From positions 62,001 to 126,000 of the forward strand of contig NC_017075.1 of the NCBI RefSeq assembly GCF_000284255.1: DNA of 64,000 nucleotides, in the 5' to 3' direction. A program made the translations under genes and the position numbers. The stretch comes from Rubrivivax gelatinosus IL144 (lineage in GTDB: Bacteria; Pseudomonadota; Gammaproteobacteria; Burkholderiales; Burkholderiaceae_C). A model generated the notes under the pieces. That model was not told the DNA's origin, ran no database searches, and saw only the letters and a program-made list of their open reading frames with translations. Positions 55,452-64,000 of this stretch are shown in pieces (position 1 is the first letter of the stretch; each line of letters starts with the position of its first letter).

Positions 55452-55571
55452 CGGGGCATCCCGTCCCCTCGGGTGGGGATGGTGGGTCGGGCAGGGCGCC
55501 GCTACATTGCGCGGCCTGGGGAGTCGGCAATTGTGGTGCATGCGCCCGCCGGTTCCACAGGTCCCAACGAC

Positions 55572-55623
55572 GTCCTTTTCGAAGGACTTGCAGGGCCCGC
55601 CTTCATCGGCGGGCCTTTTTTTT
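55572..55623 (+). ncRNA. Possible small RNA or attenuator: two stem-loops ending in a T-run
   Basis: In the divergent gap between the UPF0149 gene and mmsA lies GTCCTT/AAGGAC (55572-55587) around TTCG. Next comes a strong stem, GGCCCGCC/GGCGGGCC (55594-55615) around TTCATC, followed by eight T residues (55616-55623). It is an intrinsic terminator on the plus strand, but no plus-strand gene ends nearby: the preceding gene is on the minus strand. So either a short RNA is made from about 55450-55500 on, or mmsA is controlled by attenuation 110 bp upstream of its start. Confidence 0.55.
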
Positions 55624-55732
55624 GCTCGCCTGCCGCCCGGTCGCGTGCGCCACATGTCGCCGCCGGGTGGCGGCACTAGACTGGTGGCCCGCCTTTCGTC
55701 TTCCCAGCCTTCCTGTTCAGGAGCCGTTTCCC

Positions 55733-57249
<1,517 letters not shown>

Positions 57250-57253
<4 letters not shown>

Positions 57254-58869
57254 ACGCCGACGACGGCCCCGATACGCTCGGCGCGCAGCTCGCCGAGGTG
57301 GCGCGGCTGCGCGAGGCCGGCGATCTGGCCGCCGCGCGCGACGCCGCGCGGGCCGTCTTCCGCGCTGCTGCCGAGGCGGGCGCCGACGACATCGCGCTCG
57401 AAGCCGGCCTCGCCTGTTACGCGCTGGACCTGCGCCTGGGCGACCACGTCGGCATGCTCGACGACGGCGCGCTGCTGCGCCCGCGGCTGGAGGCCAGCGG
57501 CCGCCGCCGCGACCTCGGAGACCTGCTGCGGCGCATGGTGCTGTCGGCCTGCGAGCTGGCACGTTTCGACCTCGCGCTGGCGCTGGCCCACGAAGCCTGC
57601 GAAGCCGCACGCGACCAGGCCGACGACCGCGAGCTGGCGCTGTCGCTGGCGGCGCTGGGCGCGTGTTTCGAGCGCATGGGCGACTCCTGGCAGGGCGAGC
57701 GCCTGATGTCCGAGGCGCTGGGCGTCGCGCAGCGCGTCGACGAGCCCTACGTGCGCTTGGCGGTGCTGAACAACCTGTGCGCGGTCTGCATCGGCCGCTT
57801 CTACCGCATGCGCGGCGTCGATGACGACGACGCGCTGGCCGCGGTCGAACGCGCCGTCGTGCACGCGCAGGCGGCGCAGGCGCTGCTGCCGCTGCTGCCC
57901 GACCCGCTGTTCGGCGTCTTCGTCGACGGCAACCTCGGCGAGGCGCTGCTGCATGCCGGCCGCCTCGACGAGGCCGCGCCGCTGCTGCAGGACGCGCTGG
58001 CGCGCAGCCGCACGCACGGCTTTCACGCCCAGACCTGGCGCATCACCTGCTCGATCGCCGAGCTGGAGATCAAGCAGGCGCTGCCGCGGGAGGCGCTGGC
58101 GCGGCTCGACGCCATCGCCCCGGCGGCCATCGCCGCCCGCCAGCATGCGACGCTGATCCGCCTGCACCAGACGATCTACCGCGCCGCGCGTGACCTGGGC
58201 GACACCTATCGCGCGTTGCGCGCGCTGGAAGCCCACGAACGCCTGGAGCGCGAACGTGCGACGCGCCAGCTGCGCGCCCAGTCGGAGCTCTTCGTCACGC
58301 GCGCCGAGACCGAGCGCGTGCGCCAGGAGGCGCTGGCCGCCCGCGAACACGCGCAGCGCTTCCGCGACGAGGCCCGGCGCGACGCGCTGACCGGGCTGGC
58401 CAACCGGCGCGACCTGCAGGAGCAGCTCCCGGTGCGCCTGGTGGCCGCGGCCGCGCAGCGGCGCGCGGTGTCGCTGGCCGTCATCGACCTGGACCACTTC
58501 AAGCGCATCAACGACCGCTACGGCCACGCGCTCGGCGACCGCGTGCTGGTCGCCATCGCGCGCCTGCTGCGCGAGGGCCTGCGCCAGAACGACGTGCTGG
58601 CGCGTGTCGGCGGCGAGGAGTTCGTCGTCGTGCTGTTCGACACCCCGCCGGCGCTCGCGCTGGAGGTGCTGGAGCGCTTGCGCCACCGCATCGAGGACCA
58701 TGCCTGGCAGGCCAAGGCCGATGGGCTTGCGGTGACGCTGTCGATCGGCGTCGCGCACGCGCCGGGCTACGAGCTGGCGCCGCTGTTCGAACGCGCCGAC
58801 CGCGCGCTCTACCGCGCCAAGGCCGACGGCCGCAACCGGCTCGTCGTCGCCGAACCGGCCCAGGCCTAG
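57250..58869 (+). CDS. TPR-like sensor with C-terminal GGDEF domain (diguanylate cyclase)
   Basis: A 539-residue protein. About 340 residues of alpha-helical TPR-like repeats ([54 protein letters not shown]) are followed by a coiled linker ([15 protein letters not shown]). A complete GGDEF domain starts near residue 380 with [12 protein letters not shown]. The active site is GGEEF (454-458) and the inhibitory I-site RQND (445-448) is five residues before it, so it should make c-di-GMP with feedback control. No membrane helix is seen; it is cytoplasmic. GTG 57250 overlaps the mmsA stop. Confidence 0.92.
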
Positions 58870-59678
58870 AGCTTCTCGGTCTCGCCGCTGCGTGGCTGCC
58901 AGCGCATCAGCCGGCGCTCGGCGAAGCCGACCACGGCGTCGAGCAGCAGCGCGAAGGCCGTCAGCACGACGATGCCGGCCATCACGGTGTTGATGTCGAA
59001 GGTGCCCTCGGCCTGCAGGATCAAGTAGCCGACGCCCTGGGCCGAGCCCAGGTACTCGCCGACGACGGCGCCGACGAAGGCCATGCCGACGCTGGTGTGC
59101 AGGCTGCTGAACACCCAGCTCGTCGCGCTGGGCAGGTAGACGTGGCGCAGCAGCTGGCGGCGGCTGGCGCCGAGCATGCGCGCGTTGGCCAGCACCACCG
59201 GGCTCACTTCCTTGACGCCCTGGTAGACGTTGAAGAAGACGATGAAGAACACCAGCGTCACGCCGAGCGCGACCTTGGAGCCGACGCCCAGCCCGAACCA
59301 GACGGCGAAGATCGGCGCCAGGATGATGCGCGGCATCGAGTTCGCCGCCTTCACGTAGGGTTCGAGGATCGCCGAGGCCGTCGGCGCCAGCGCCAGCCAC
59401 AGGCCGGTGGCCAGGCCGCTGGCCGCGCCGATGGCGAAGGCCAGCACCGTCTCCAGCAGCGTGATGCCGAGGTGGCGGTAGATGTCGGCGTCGCTGACGA
59501 ACCAGGCCCAGATGCGCTGCAGCACCTTCACCGGCTCGCCGAAGAAGAAGGCCGCCTGCTGGTCGTCGGCGAACAGGAAGGGCGGCACCAGCCCGGGCAC
59601 CGTCATCAGGTGCCAGAAGCCGAACAGCGCCGCGAGCAGCGCCGCCTGCGCAGCGCGCAAACCGATGCCGCGGCGCAT
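58866..59678 (-). CDS. ABC transporter permease (SsuC/TauC/nitrate type)
   Basis: A 270-residue membrane protein with six hydrophobic helices, of the family that works with SsuB/TauB-like ATPases. The EAA loop VVLANARMLGASRRQLLRHVYLPSATSWVFSSL meets the ATPase. ATG 59678 overlaps the end of the ATPase gene by one base. It is the last gene of the operon binding protein-ATPase-permease. Stops overlap the convergent GGDEF gene by four bases. The substrate is unknown. Confidence 0.9.
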   Translation of the reverse strand: MRRGIGLRAAQAALLAALFGFWHLMTVPGLVPPFLFADDQQAAFFFGEPVKVLQRIWAWFVSDADIYRHLGITLLETVLAFAIGAASGLATGLWLALAPTASAILEPYVKAANSMPRIILAPIFAVWFGLGVGSKVALGVTLVFFIVFFNVYQGVKEVSPVVLANARMLGASRRQLLRHVYLPSATSWVFSSLHTSVGMAFVGAVVGEYLGSAQGVGYLILQAEGTFDINTVMAGIVVLTAFALLLDAVVGFAERRLMRWQPRSGETEKL

Positions 59679-60505
59679 CACGCGCCCTCCAGCTGCTGGG
59701 CGTAGCCCTTGAGCACTTCCTCGCGCAGCACGTCCCAGATCGCGGCGTGCAGCTCGATGAAGTGCGGCGTGGTCTTGATCTCGGCGACGTCGCGCGGGCG
59801 TGCGATGTCGATCCTGAACTCGCCGATCGGCCGCGCCGCGGGGCCGGCGGACAGCACGACGACGCGGTCGCTCATCGCGATCGCCTCGTCCAGGTCGTGG
59901 GTGATGAACAGCACCGCCTTGCGCTTCTCGGCCCACAGCGCGAGGACCTCGTTTTCCATCAGCTGGCGGGTCTGGATGTCCAGCGCGCTGAAGGGCTCGT
60001 CCATCAGGATCACGTCGGGGTCCAGCGCCAGCATCTGCGCCAGGCTGACGCGTTTGCGCATGCCGCCGGAGAGCTGGTGCGGGTAGCGGTCGCCGAAGAG
60101 CCCCAGGCCGACGCGGCGCAGCCAGGCTTCGGCGATCTCGCGGGCGCGCGGCTCGCCGCGGAACTCCAGCCCGGCCATCACGTTGCCCAGCGCGGTGCGC
60201 CAGGGCATCAGGCTCTCGGCCTGGAACAGGTAGCCGGCGCGCGTGTTGAGCCCTTGCAGCGGCCGGCCGAAACACGCGACGCTGCCGGTGCTGGGCGCCA
60301 GCAGCCCGGCGGCGACGTTGAGCAGCGTGCTCTTGCCGCAGCCGGTGGGGCCGACGACCGAGACGAACTCGCCGGCGCCGACCGTGAGGTCGACGTCGCG
60401 CACCGCGGTGTAGCGCTGGCCGGGCGCGTGGCGGGCGACGAAGGTGCAGGAGACGCCGCGCAGGGCGAGCGCGGGCGGGCCGGACGAACGGTCGGGGTCG
60501 GTCAT
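59678..60505 (-). CDS. ABC transporter ATPase (SsuB/TauB/nitrate type)
   Basis: A 275-residue nucleotide-binding subunit. Walker A is GPTGCGKSTLL (about residues 53-63), the signature is LSGGMRKRVSLAQM, and Walker B is VILMDEPFSALD with the switch FITHDLDEA. The subfamily imports sulfonates, taurine, nitrate or pyrimidine precursors; the sequence does not tell which. The gap to the upstream binding-protein gene is 34 bp. Confidence 0.93.
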   Translation of the reverse strand: MTDPDRSSGPPALALRGVSCTFVARHAPGQRYTAVRDVDLTVGAGEFVSVVGPTGCGKSTLLNVAAGLLAPSTGSVACFGRPLQGLNTRAGYLFQAESLMPWRTALGNVMAGLEFRGEPRAREIAEAWLRRVGLGLFGDRYPHQLSGGMRKRVSLAQMLALDPDVILMDEPFSALDIQTRQLMENEVLALWAEKRKAVLFITHDLDEAIAMSDRVVVLSAGPAARPIGEFRIDIARPRDVAEIKTTPHFIELHAAIWDVLREEVLKGYAQQLEGA

Positions 60506-60539
60506 GCGGGGGCGACAGGAGGCGGCGCTCGCCGCCGGT

Positions 60540-61571
60540 TCAGCCGTTCGGGTACTTCGTGTTCGCCCGCCGGACGAAGTCGTTCGTCCAGGCCGCGGGC
60601 AGGTCGAACTTGGCGCTCTTGAGCGACTCGTCGATGCTCTGCAGCGCGCGCAGCGCGGTCGCCGCGCCGGCTTCGGGGATCGTGCCGTCGGGCGACAGCG
60701 CGCCCTTGGCGGCGAGGAAGGCGTCGACGTAGATCGCGCGGTCGCCGAGCTGGTAGCTCTCGGGCACGGCCTTCAGGATGTCGCCGGCCCCGGCCTTCTG
60801 GATCCATTTGTCGGCGCGCACGATGGCGTTGGCCAGCGCCTGCACCGTCGTCGGGTTCCGGTCGACGAAGGCCTGCGGCGCGTACAGGCAGCCGGCCGGC
60901 ATCGGCCCGCCGAAGAGCTTGTCGGCCTCGGCGACGATGCGCGTGTCCGAGACGATGCGGATCTCGTTGCCGCGGCGCAGCAGCGAGATCACCGGGTCGA
61001 GGTTGCTGATCGCGTCGATCTGCCCGGCGCGCATCGCCGCCACCGCACCCTGCGAGGCGCCGACGCCGACGATGGACACGTCGCTCGGCCTGAGCCCGGC
61101 GCGCGCCAGGAAGTAGTTGACCATCACGTTGGTCGACGAGCCCGGCGCGGTGACGCCGATCTTCTTGCCCTTCAGGTCGGCCGGCACGCGGTAGCCGGGC
61201 AGCGTCTTCGGGTTCACGCCCAGAACCACCTGCGGCGCGCGGCCCTGCAGCACGAAAGCGCGCAGGCGCTGGCCCTTGGCCTGCATGTTGACCGTGTGCT
61301 CGAAGGCGCCCGAGACGACGTCGGCGCTGCCGCCGACCAGCGCACGCAGCGCCTGGGCGCCGCCGGCGAAGTCGACGATCGAGACGTCCAGGCCCTCGGC
61401 CTTGAAGTAGCCCAGCTGCTCGGCCAAGGTGAGCGGCAGGTAATACAGCAGGTTCTTGCCGCCGACGGCCAGCGTCAGCTTCGGCTTCTCGAGCGTCTGG
61501 GCGCGCACGAGCGCCGGAGCGCCGATCGCGGTCGCGCCGGCGGCGAGGAGGAGATGGCGTCTGGAAGTCAT
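60540..61571 (-). CDS. ABC transporter periplasmic binding protein (NMT1/SsuA-like)
   Basis: A 343-residue binding protein. The signal peptide MTSRRHLLLAAGATAIGAPALVRA has a twin-arginine-like SRRHLLL start and may be exported by Tat. The mature part has VGGKNLLYYLPLTLAEQLGYFKAEGLDVSIVDF and GVTAPGSSTNVMVNYFLARAGL, typical of NMT1/THI5-like and SsuA-like families. Ligand unknown: sulfonates, thiamine precursors or others. It is the first gene of the importer operon. Confidence 0.9.
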   Translation of the reverse strand: MTSRRHLLLAAGATAIGAPALVRAQTLEKPKLTLAVGGKNLLYYLPLTLAEQLGYFKAEGLDVSIVDFAGGAQALRALVGGSADVVSGAFEHTVNMQAKGQRLRAFVLQGRAPQVVLGVNPKTLPGYRVPADLKGKKIGVTAPGSSTNVMVNYFLARAGLRPSDVSIVGVGASQGAVAAMRAGQIDAISNLDPVISLLRRGNEIRIVSDTRIVAEADKLFGGPMPAGCLYAPQAFVDRNPTTVQALANAIVRADKWIQKAGAGDILKAVPESYQLGDRAIYVDAFLAAKGALSPDGTIPEAGAATALRALQSIDESLKSAKFDLPAAWTNDFVRRANTKYPNG

Positions 61572-61618
61572 GCGGCCACTCTAGTCCAGGGCTTTGCCGC
61601 TGCCCCTAGGAGCGATCC

Positions 61619-61789
61619 ATGATTCGCACGCGGCCTGTCACCGACGCGGCAGGCCGGCGCGGGGCGCCGGCGGCGGTCGGCCGGCGGGCGCGGCGCCACG
61701 CGGCGCTGTTGGACGGCCTGCGGTGGCTGCAGACCCACGCGCCGCGCTTTCTTGTGGCTAAATGGTCGTCATCTGCCGGCATCTTTTGA
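61619..61789 (+). CDS. Possible 56-residue arginine-rich peptide
   Basis: ATG 61619 has AGGAG six bases upstream and the frame runs to TGA 61787-61789. The product starts MIRTRPVTDAAGRRGAPAAVG and ends LVAKWSSSAGIF, strongly basic in the first half. The sequence falls in a 290 bp gap between the ABC operon and the hemolysin III gene. No family recognised. The GC-rich frame could be chance; the ribosome-binding site is the only support. The rest of the gap shows no gene. Confidence 0.25.
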   Translation: MIRTRPVTDAAGRRGAPAAVGRRARRHAALLDGLRWLQTHAPRFLVAKWSSSAGIF

Positions 61790-61865
61790 ACCGACTGTTT
61801 GACCTGGAGAGGTTTTGTTTCCACTTTCCAGGTGCAGGATGGTCGGAACCGCCCGAATACACGAC

Positions 61866-62525
61866 ATGAGCACGATCACCGCCCGCCCCCAGACGCTGGC
61901 CGAGGAGGTCGCCAACGCGATCAGCCACGGCATCGGATTCCTGCTCGCCGTGGCTTCGCTGCCGATCCTGGTGGTGTTCTCGGGCCCACGCGCGGGCACG
62001 GGCTACGTCGTCGGCGCCTGCGTCTTCTCGGTGACGATGATGGTGCTGTACCTGGCCTCGTCTGTGTACCACGCGCTGCCGGCCGGGCGGCTCAAGCAGT
62101 GGTTCCAGCGCGTGGACCACGCGGCGATCTTCCTCTTCATCGCCGGCAGCTACACGCCGTTCGCGCTGGGGCCGCTGCACGGCGCCTGGGGCTGGTCGCT
62201 GCTCGTCGCGGTATGGGCCATCGCCATCGTCGGCATCGTCGCCAAGGCCTTCGACCGGCTGGCGCACCCGCTGTGGTCCACCGGCCTGTACGTCGGCATG
62301 GGCTGGCTGGTGCTGGTGGCGATCGGGCCGCTGGTCGCGCACATGTCGACCGTCGGGCTGGTGATGCTGGTCGCCGGCGGCCTGGCCTATACCGGCGGCG
62401 CGGTCTTCTACCTGCTGGACAGCCGCCTGCGCTTCGCGCACTTCGTCTGGCACCTGTTCGTCATCGCCGGCAGCGTCTGCCACTTCTTCGCCGCGCTGCT
62501 GCACGCGGCCGGCACCCCGGCCTGA
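61866..62525 (+). CDS. Hemolysin III family membrane protein (TrhA/YqfA)
   Basis: A 219-residue protein with seven hydrophobic helices, a member of the hemolysin III/PAQR family. The conserved metal-site residues are seen in EEVANAISHGIGFLLA (Glu, His), SSVYHALPAGRLKQWFQRVDHAAIFLFIAGSYTPF and FAHFVWHLFVIAGSVCHFFA. The E. coli relative affects membrane energy and lipid homeostasis. ATG 61866 (MSTITARPQTLAEEV) is the family start; an upstream frame exists without conservation. The stop is 10 bp from the CHAT gene end. Confidence 0.9.
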   Translation: MSTITARPQTLAEEVANAISHGIGFLLAVASLPILVVFSGPRAGTGYVVGACVFSVTMMVLYLASSVYHALPAGRLKQWFQRVDHAAIFLFIAGSYTPFALGPLHGAWGWSLLVAVWAIAIVGIVAKAFDRLAHPLWSTGLYVGMGWLVLVAIGPLVAHMSTVGLVMLVAGGLAYTGGAVFYLLDSRLRFAHFVWHLFVIAGSVCHFFAALLHAAGTPA

Positions 62526-62535
62526 ACGGCAGCGC

Positions 62536-64000
62536 TCAGCGCTGCGCGTACTCGCGCAGCAGCGCCAGCAGCGACGCCGCCGCGGCCTGCGTCTGCTCGC
62601 CGCGGTGGCGCATCCAGGGCAGCACCAGGAAGTCCGCCTGGTCGGCCACCGAGCCCCAGTGGCGCGCCCCGGGCACACGCGTGCGCAGGTCCTCGTAGCG
62701 CGTGCGGATCGCCGCCAGCCGTCCGGCGAGGCCGGCGTCGGGATCGTCGCCGCGCCCCAGCGCCTGCATCACGTCGAGCTCGATCAGCCCGGCGGCGGCC
62801 CAGAACTCCGGCTGCTCGGCCATGCGCCGCTCCAGCGACTGGCGCACGTCGTTCCAGCCGGCGCCGTCGGGCCCGTTCCAGTCGCCCTCGGCGGCATGCA
62901 GCGCGATCTCGGCGGCCAGGCGGTTGGCGCCGGGGTAGTAGAGCTCGTCGCTGTGCTGCTCGCGCGCCAGCGCCTCGGCGGCGAAGTAGGCCGCGTGCAT
63001 CGCCTCCAGCGCCGCGCGTTCGCCGGCCGCGTCGCCGGCCAGGCGCTCCAGCATCACCCGGCGCTTGTGCGCCGAGCCGAGCAGCGACCAGCGCTCGACC
63101 GTGGGCTGCAGCGCCAGCAGCCGCTCGAGCTGTTCCACCGCGGCCTGCATCGCGCCGCGTGCCGTCTCCAGGGCCTCGCGGCCCGGCGCCGCGGCCCGCG
63201 TCGCGCGGCGCCCGCGTGCCGACGCCGGTGCCGCGGCGGCCTCGCGCGCGGCGCGCTCGACCTGGCCCCAGGCCTGGCGCGCGCGCAGGTTGGCCAGCTG
63301 TTCGGCGGCGCGCAGCGAGGCGCTGCCGTCGTTGGCCGCCAGCGCGCGCTCGTACCAGGCGATGGCGCGCTCGGGGTCGCCGTTCTCGCTCCAGGCCACG
63401 CCGAAGGCTTCGGCGATCGCGCCCATGCCGCCCCAGCGGGGCTGGAAGCGTGTCTCCAGCCGCAGCAGGTGCTCGCTGCGGGCGCCCTGGCCGTCCTGGG
63501 CGCCGAACTTGGCGTCGGTCGCGATCTCCTCCAGCGTCAACGCCAGCCCGACCGGCGAGGAGATCTCGTCGTCCACCGCCTGGGCCGCGCTCGGCGCCAC
63601 CTGGGCGTCGCCGGTGCGCGCGCGGAAGCTCCAGTCCGGGTCGCCGTAGCACTGGTAGGCCGCCCAGGTGTTGCCGCCGGCCAGCCAGGCGGCCTGCCGG
63701 GCGCGGGCCACGGCCTCGATGAAGGGCTCGCCGCTCAGCAGCGCGCGGTACAGCGTGGTCGCGAACTGCTGTGCCGGCTCGTCCTCGACGGCCCAGCCGG
63801 CGGCGACGACGCAGCGCACGCCGATGGCGATCAGCGCCTCGGCGACGGTGGCGGCGAAGCGGCTGCGGTCGAAGGAGGGCGGTACCAGCAGCTCCTTCTC
63901 GTCGCGTTCGGCGAGGTGGCAGCAGTTGACGAACACCAGCTCGGGCACGGTGCGCATGGCCTCGATCTCGGCGGCGCCGAGCACGGTGCCGCCGGACAGC
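62536..64000 (-). CDS. CHAT-domain protein, C-terminal part (N-terminus beyond window)
   Basis: The frame is open past the right edge; 488 residues are visible. The first part is the end of a caspase-like CHAT domain: SGGTVLGAAEIEAMRTVPELVFVNCCHLAERD, where the Cys of NCCHLA is the likely nucleophile, then VRCVVAAGWAVEDEPAQQFATTLYRALL. Its His partner must lie upstream, outside the window. The C-terminal half, after about residue 170, is helical with TPR-like repeats (AIAEAFGVAWSENGDPERAIAWYERALA) and a large Ala/Arg-rich insert. Function and partners are unknown; CHAT proteins are often proteases in defence or signalling. Confidence 0.8.
   Translation of the reverse strand, partial: LSGGTVLGAAEIEAMRTVPELVFVNCCHLAERDEKELLVPPSFDRSRFAATVAEALIAIGVRCVVAAGWAVEDEPAQQFATTLYRALLSGEPFIEAVARARQAAWLAGGNTWAAYQCYGDPDWSFRARTGDAQVAPSAAQAVDDEISSPVGLALTLEEIATDAKFGAQDGQGARSEHLLRLETRFQPRWGGMGAIAEAFGVAWSENGDPERAIAWYERALAANDGSASLRAAEQLANLRARQAWGQVERAAREAAAAPASARGRRATRAAAPGREALETARGAMQAAVEQLERLLALQPTVERWSLLGSAHKRRVMLERLAGDAAGERAALEAMHAAYFAAEALAREQHSDELYYPGANRLAAEIALHAAEGDWNGPDGAGWNDVRQSLERRMAEQPEFWAAAGLIELDVMQALGRGDDPDAGLAGRLAAIRTRYEDLRTRVPGARHWGSVADQADFLVLPWMRHRGEQTQAAAASLLALLREYAQR

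Noticed and set aside
55500..55623. A tRNA or known riboswitch as the source of the orphan terminator
   Set aside because: No cloverleaf, no GGTTCGA-type T-loop and no riboswitch core could be recognised; kept only as a possible small RNA.
61606..61824. A 72-codon minus-strand frame in the gap before the hemolysin III gene
   Set aside because: It starts with GTG without a ribosome-binding site and overlaps the better-supported plus frame; composition is that of chance GC-rich sequence.

Overview
The window is about 64 kb of very GC-rich, densely packed chromosomal DNA. Gene content and order point to a betaproteobacterium of the order Burkholderiales, probably near Rubrivivax, Leptothrix or Roseateles. 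The pointers are a short-type ArgC, a rsmI/yraN/diaA/dolP cluster, pilT/pilU, a Bug-family binding protein, a GTP-dependent PckG and the poly-C/poly-G bounded intergenic repeats. The genus is inferred, not shown. I see no rRNA, tRNA, CRISPR array, transposase, prophage or integrase; this is ordinary core chromosome with a few accessory touches.

Layout. 1-2300: argC (cut by the left edge), a small serine hydrolase and parB. 2300-7633: a stress operon prkA-yeaH-spoVR preceded by a sigma-54 type promoter and a structured leader. 7640-13459, minus strand: an FAD-linked oxidase, an EF-hand protein, DAHP synthase aroG with an aromatic-rich leader peptide and attenuator, then tldD-ilvA. 13642-16428: an Ala/Lys/Pro-rich exported protein and the rsmI, yraN, diaA, dolP group. 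16463-21221: a beta-hydroxyacid dehydrogenase, pilT, a cyclic-nucleotide-binding protein and pilU, yggS and a small membrane protein. 21361-27536: an Lrp regulator divergent from bifunctional putA, cnoX, a Bug-family binding protein and an OmpA-like lipoprotein. 27727-34384: gdhA, oxyR, an aerotaxis-type receptor, dps and prfC. 34385-37712: a tightly overlapping radical SAM, UdgX and AlkB operon behind a near-perfect LexA box. 37922-48475: ubiA, proC, recG, queA, tgt, a barrel-like exported protein, rlmJ, an old yellow enzyme and an AbrB-type membrane protein. 48465-55451: a MOSC protein, pckG, a phosphoesterase, a universal stress protein, a TetR regulator, an Hsp70-like ATPase and a UPF0149 protein. 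55572-64000: a possible small RNA or attenuator, mmsA coupled to a GGDEF protein, an ABC importer, a hemolysin III family protein and the C-terminal part of a CHAT-domain protein.

How the genes fit together. Carbon and nitrogen metabolism of amino acids recurs (argC, aroG, ilvA, proC, putA, gdhA, mmsA, pckG). Proline is both made (proC) and degraded (putA); putA yields glutamate, which gdhA can interconvert with 2-oxoglutarate. Stress functions recur as well: prkA operon, oxyR, dps, cnoX, usp and the SOS repair operon.

The two best observations are regulatory. One is the Phe/Tyr/Trp-rich leader peptide with a terminator and an alternative hairpin upstream of aroG. The other is the LexA box placed directly before the first codon of the radical SAM-UdgX-AlkB repair operon. 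I did not find a large undescribed system; the SOS repair trio is the nearest candidate.
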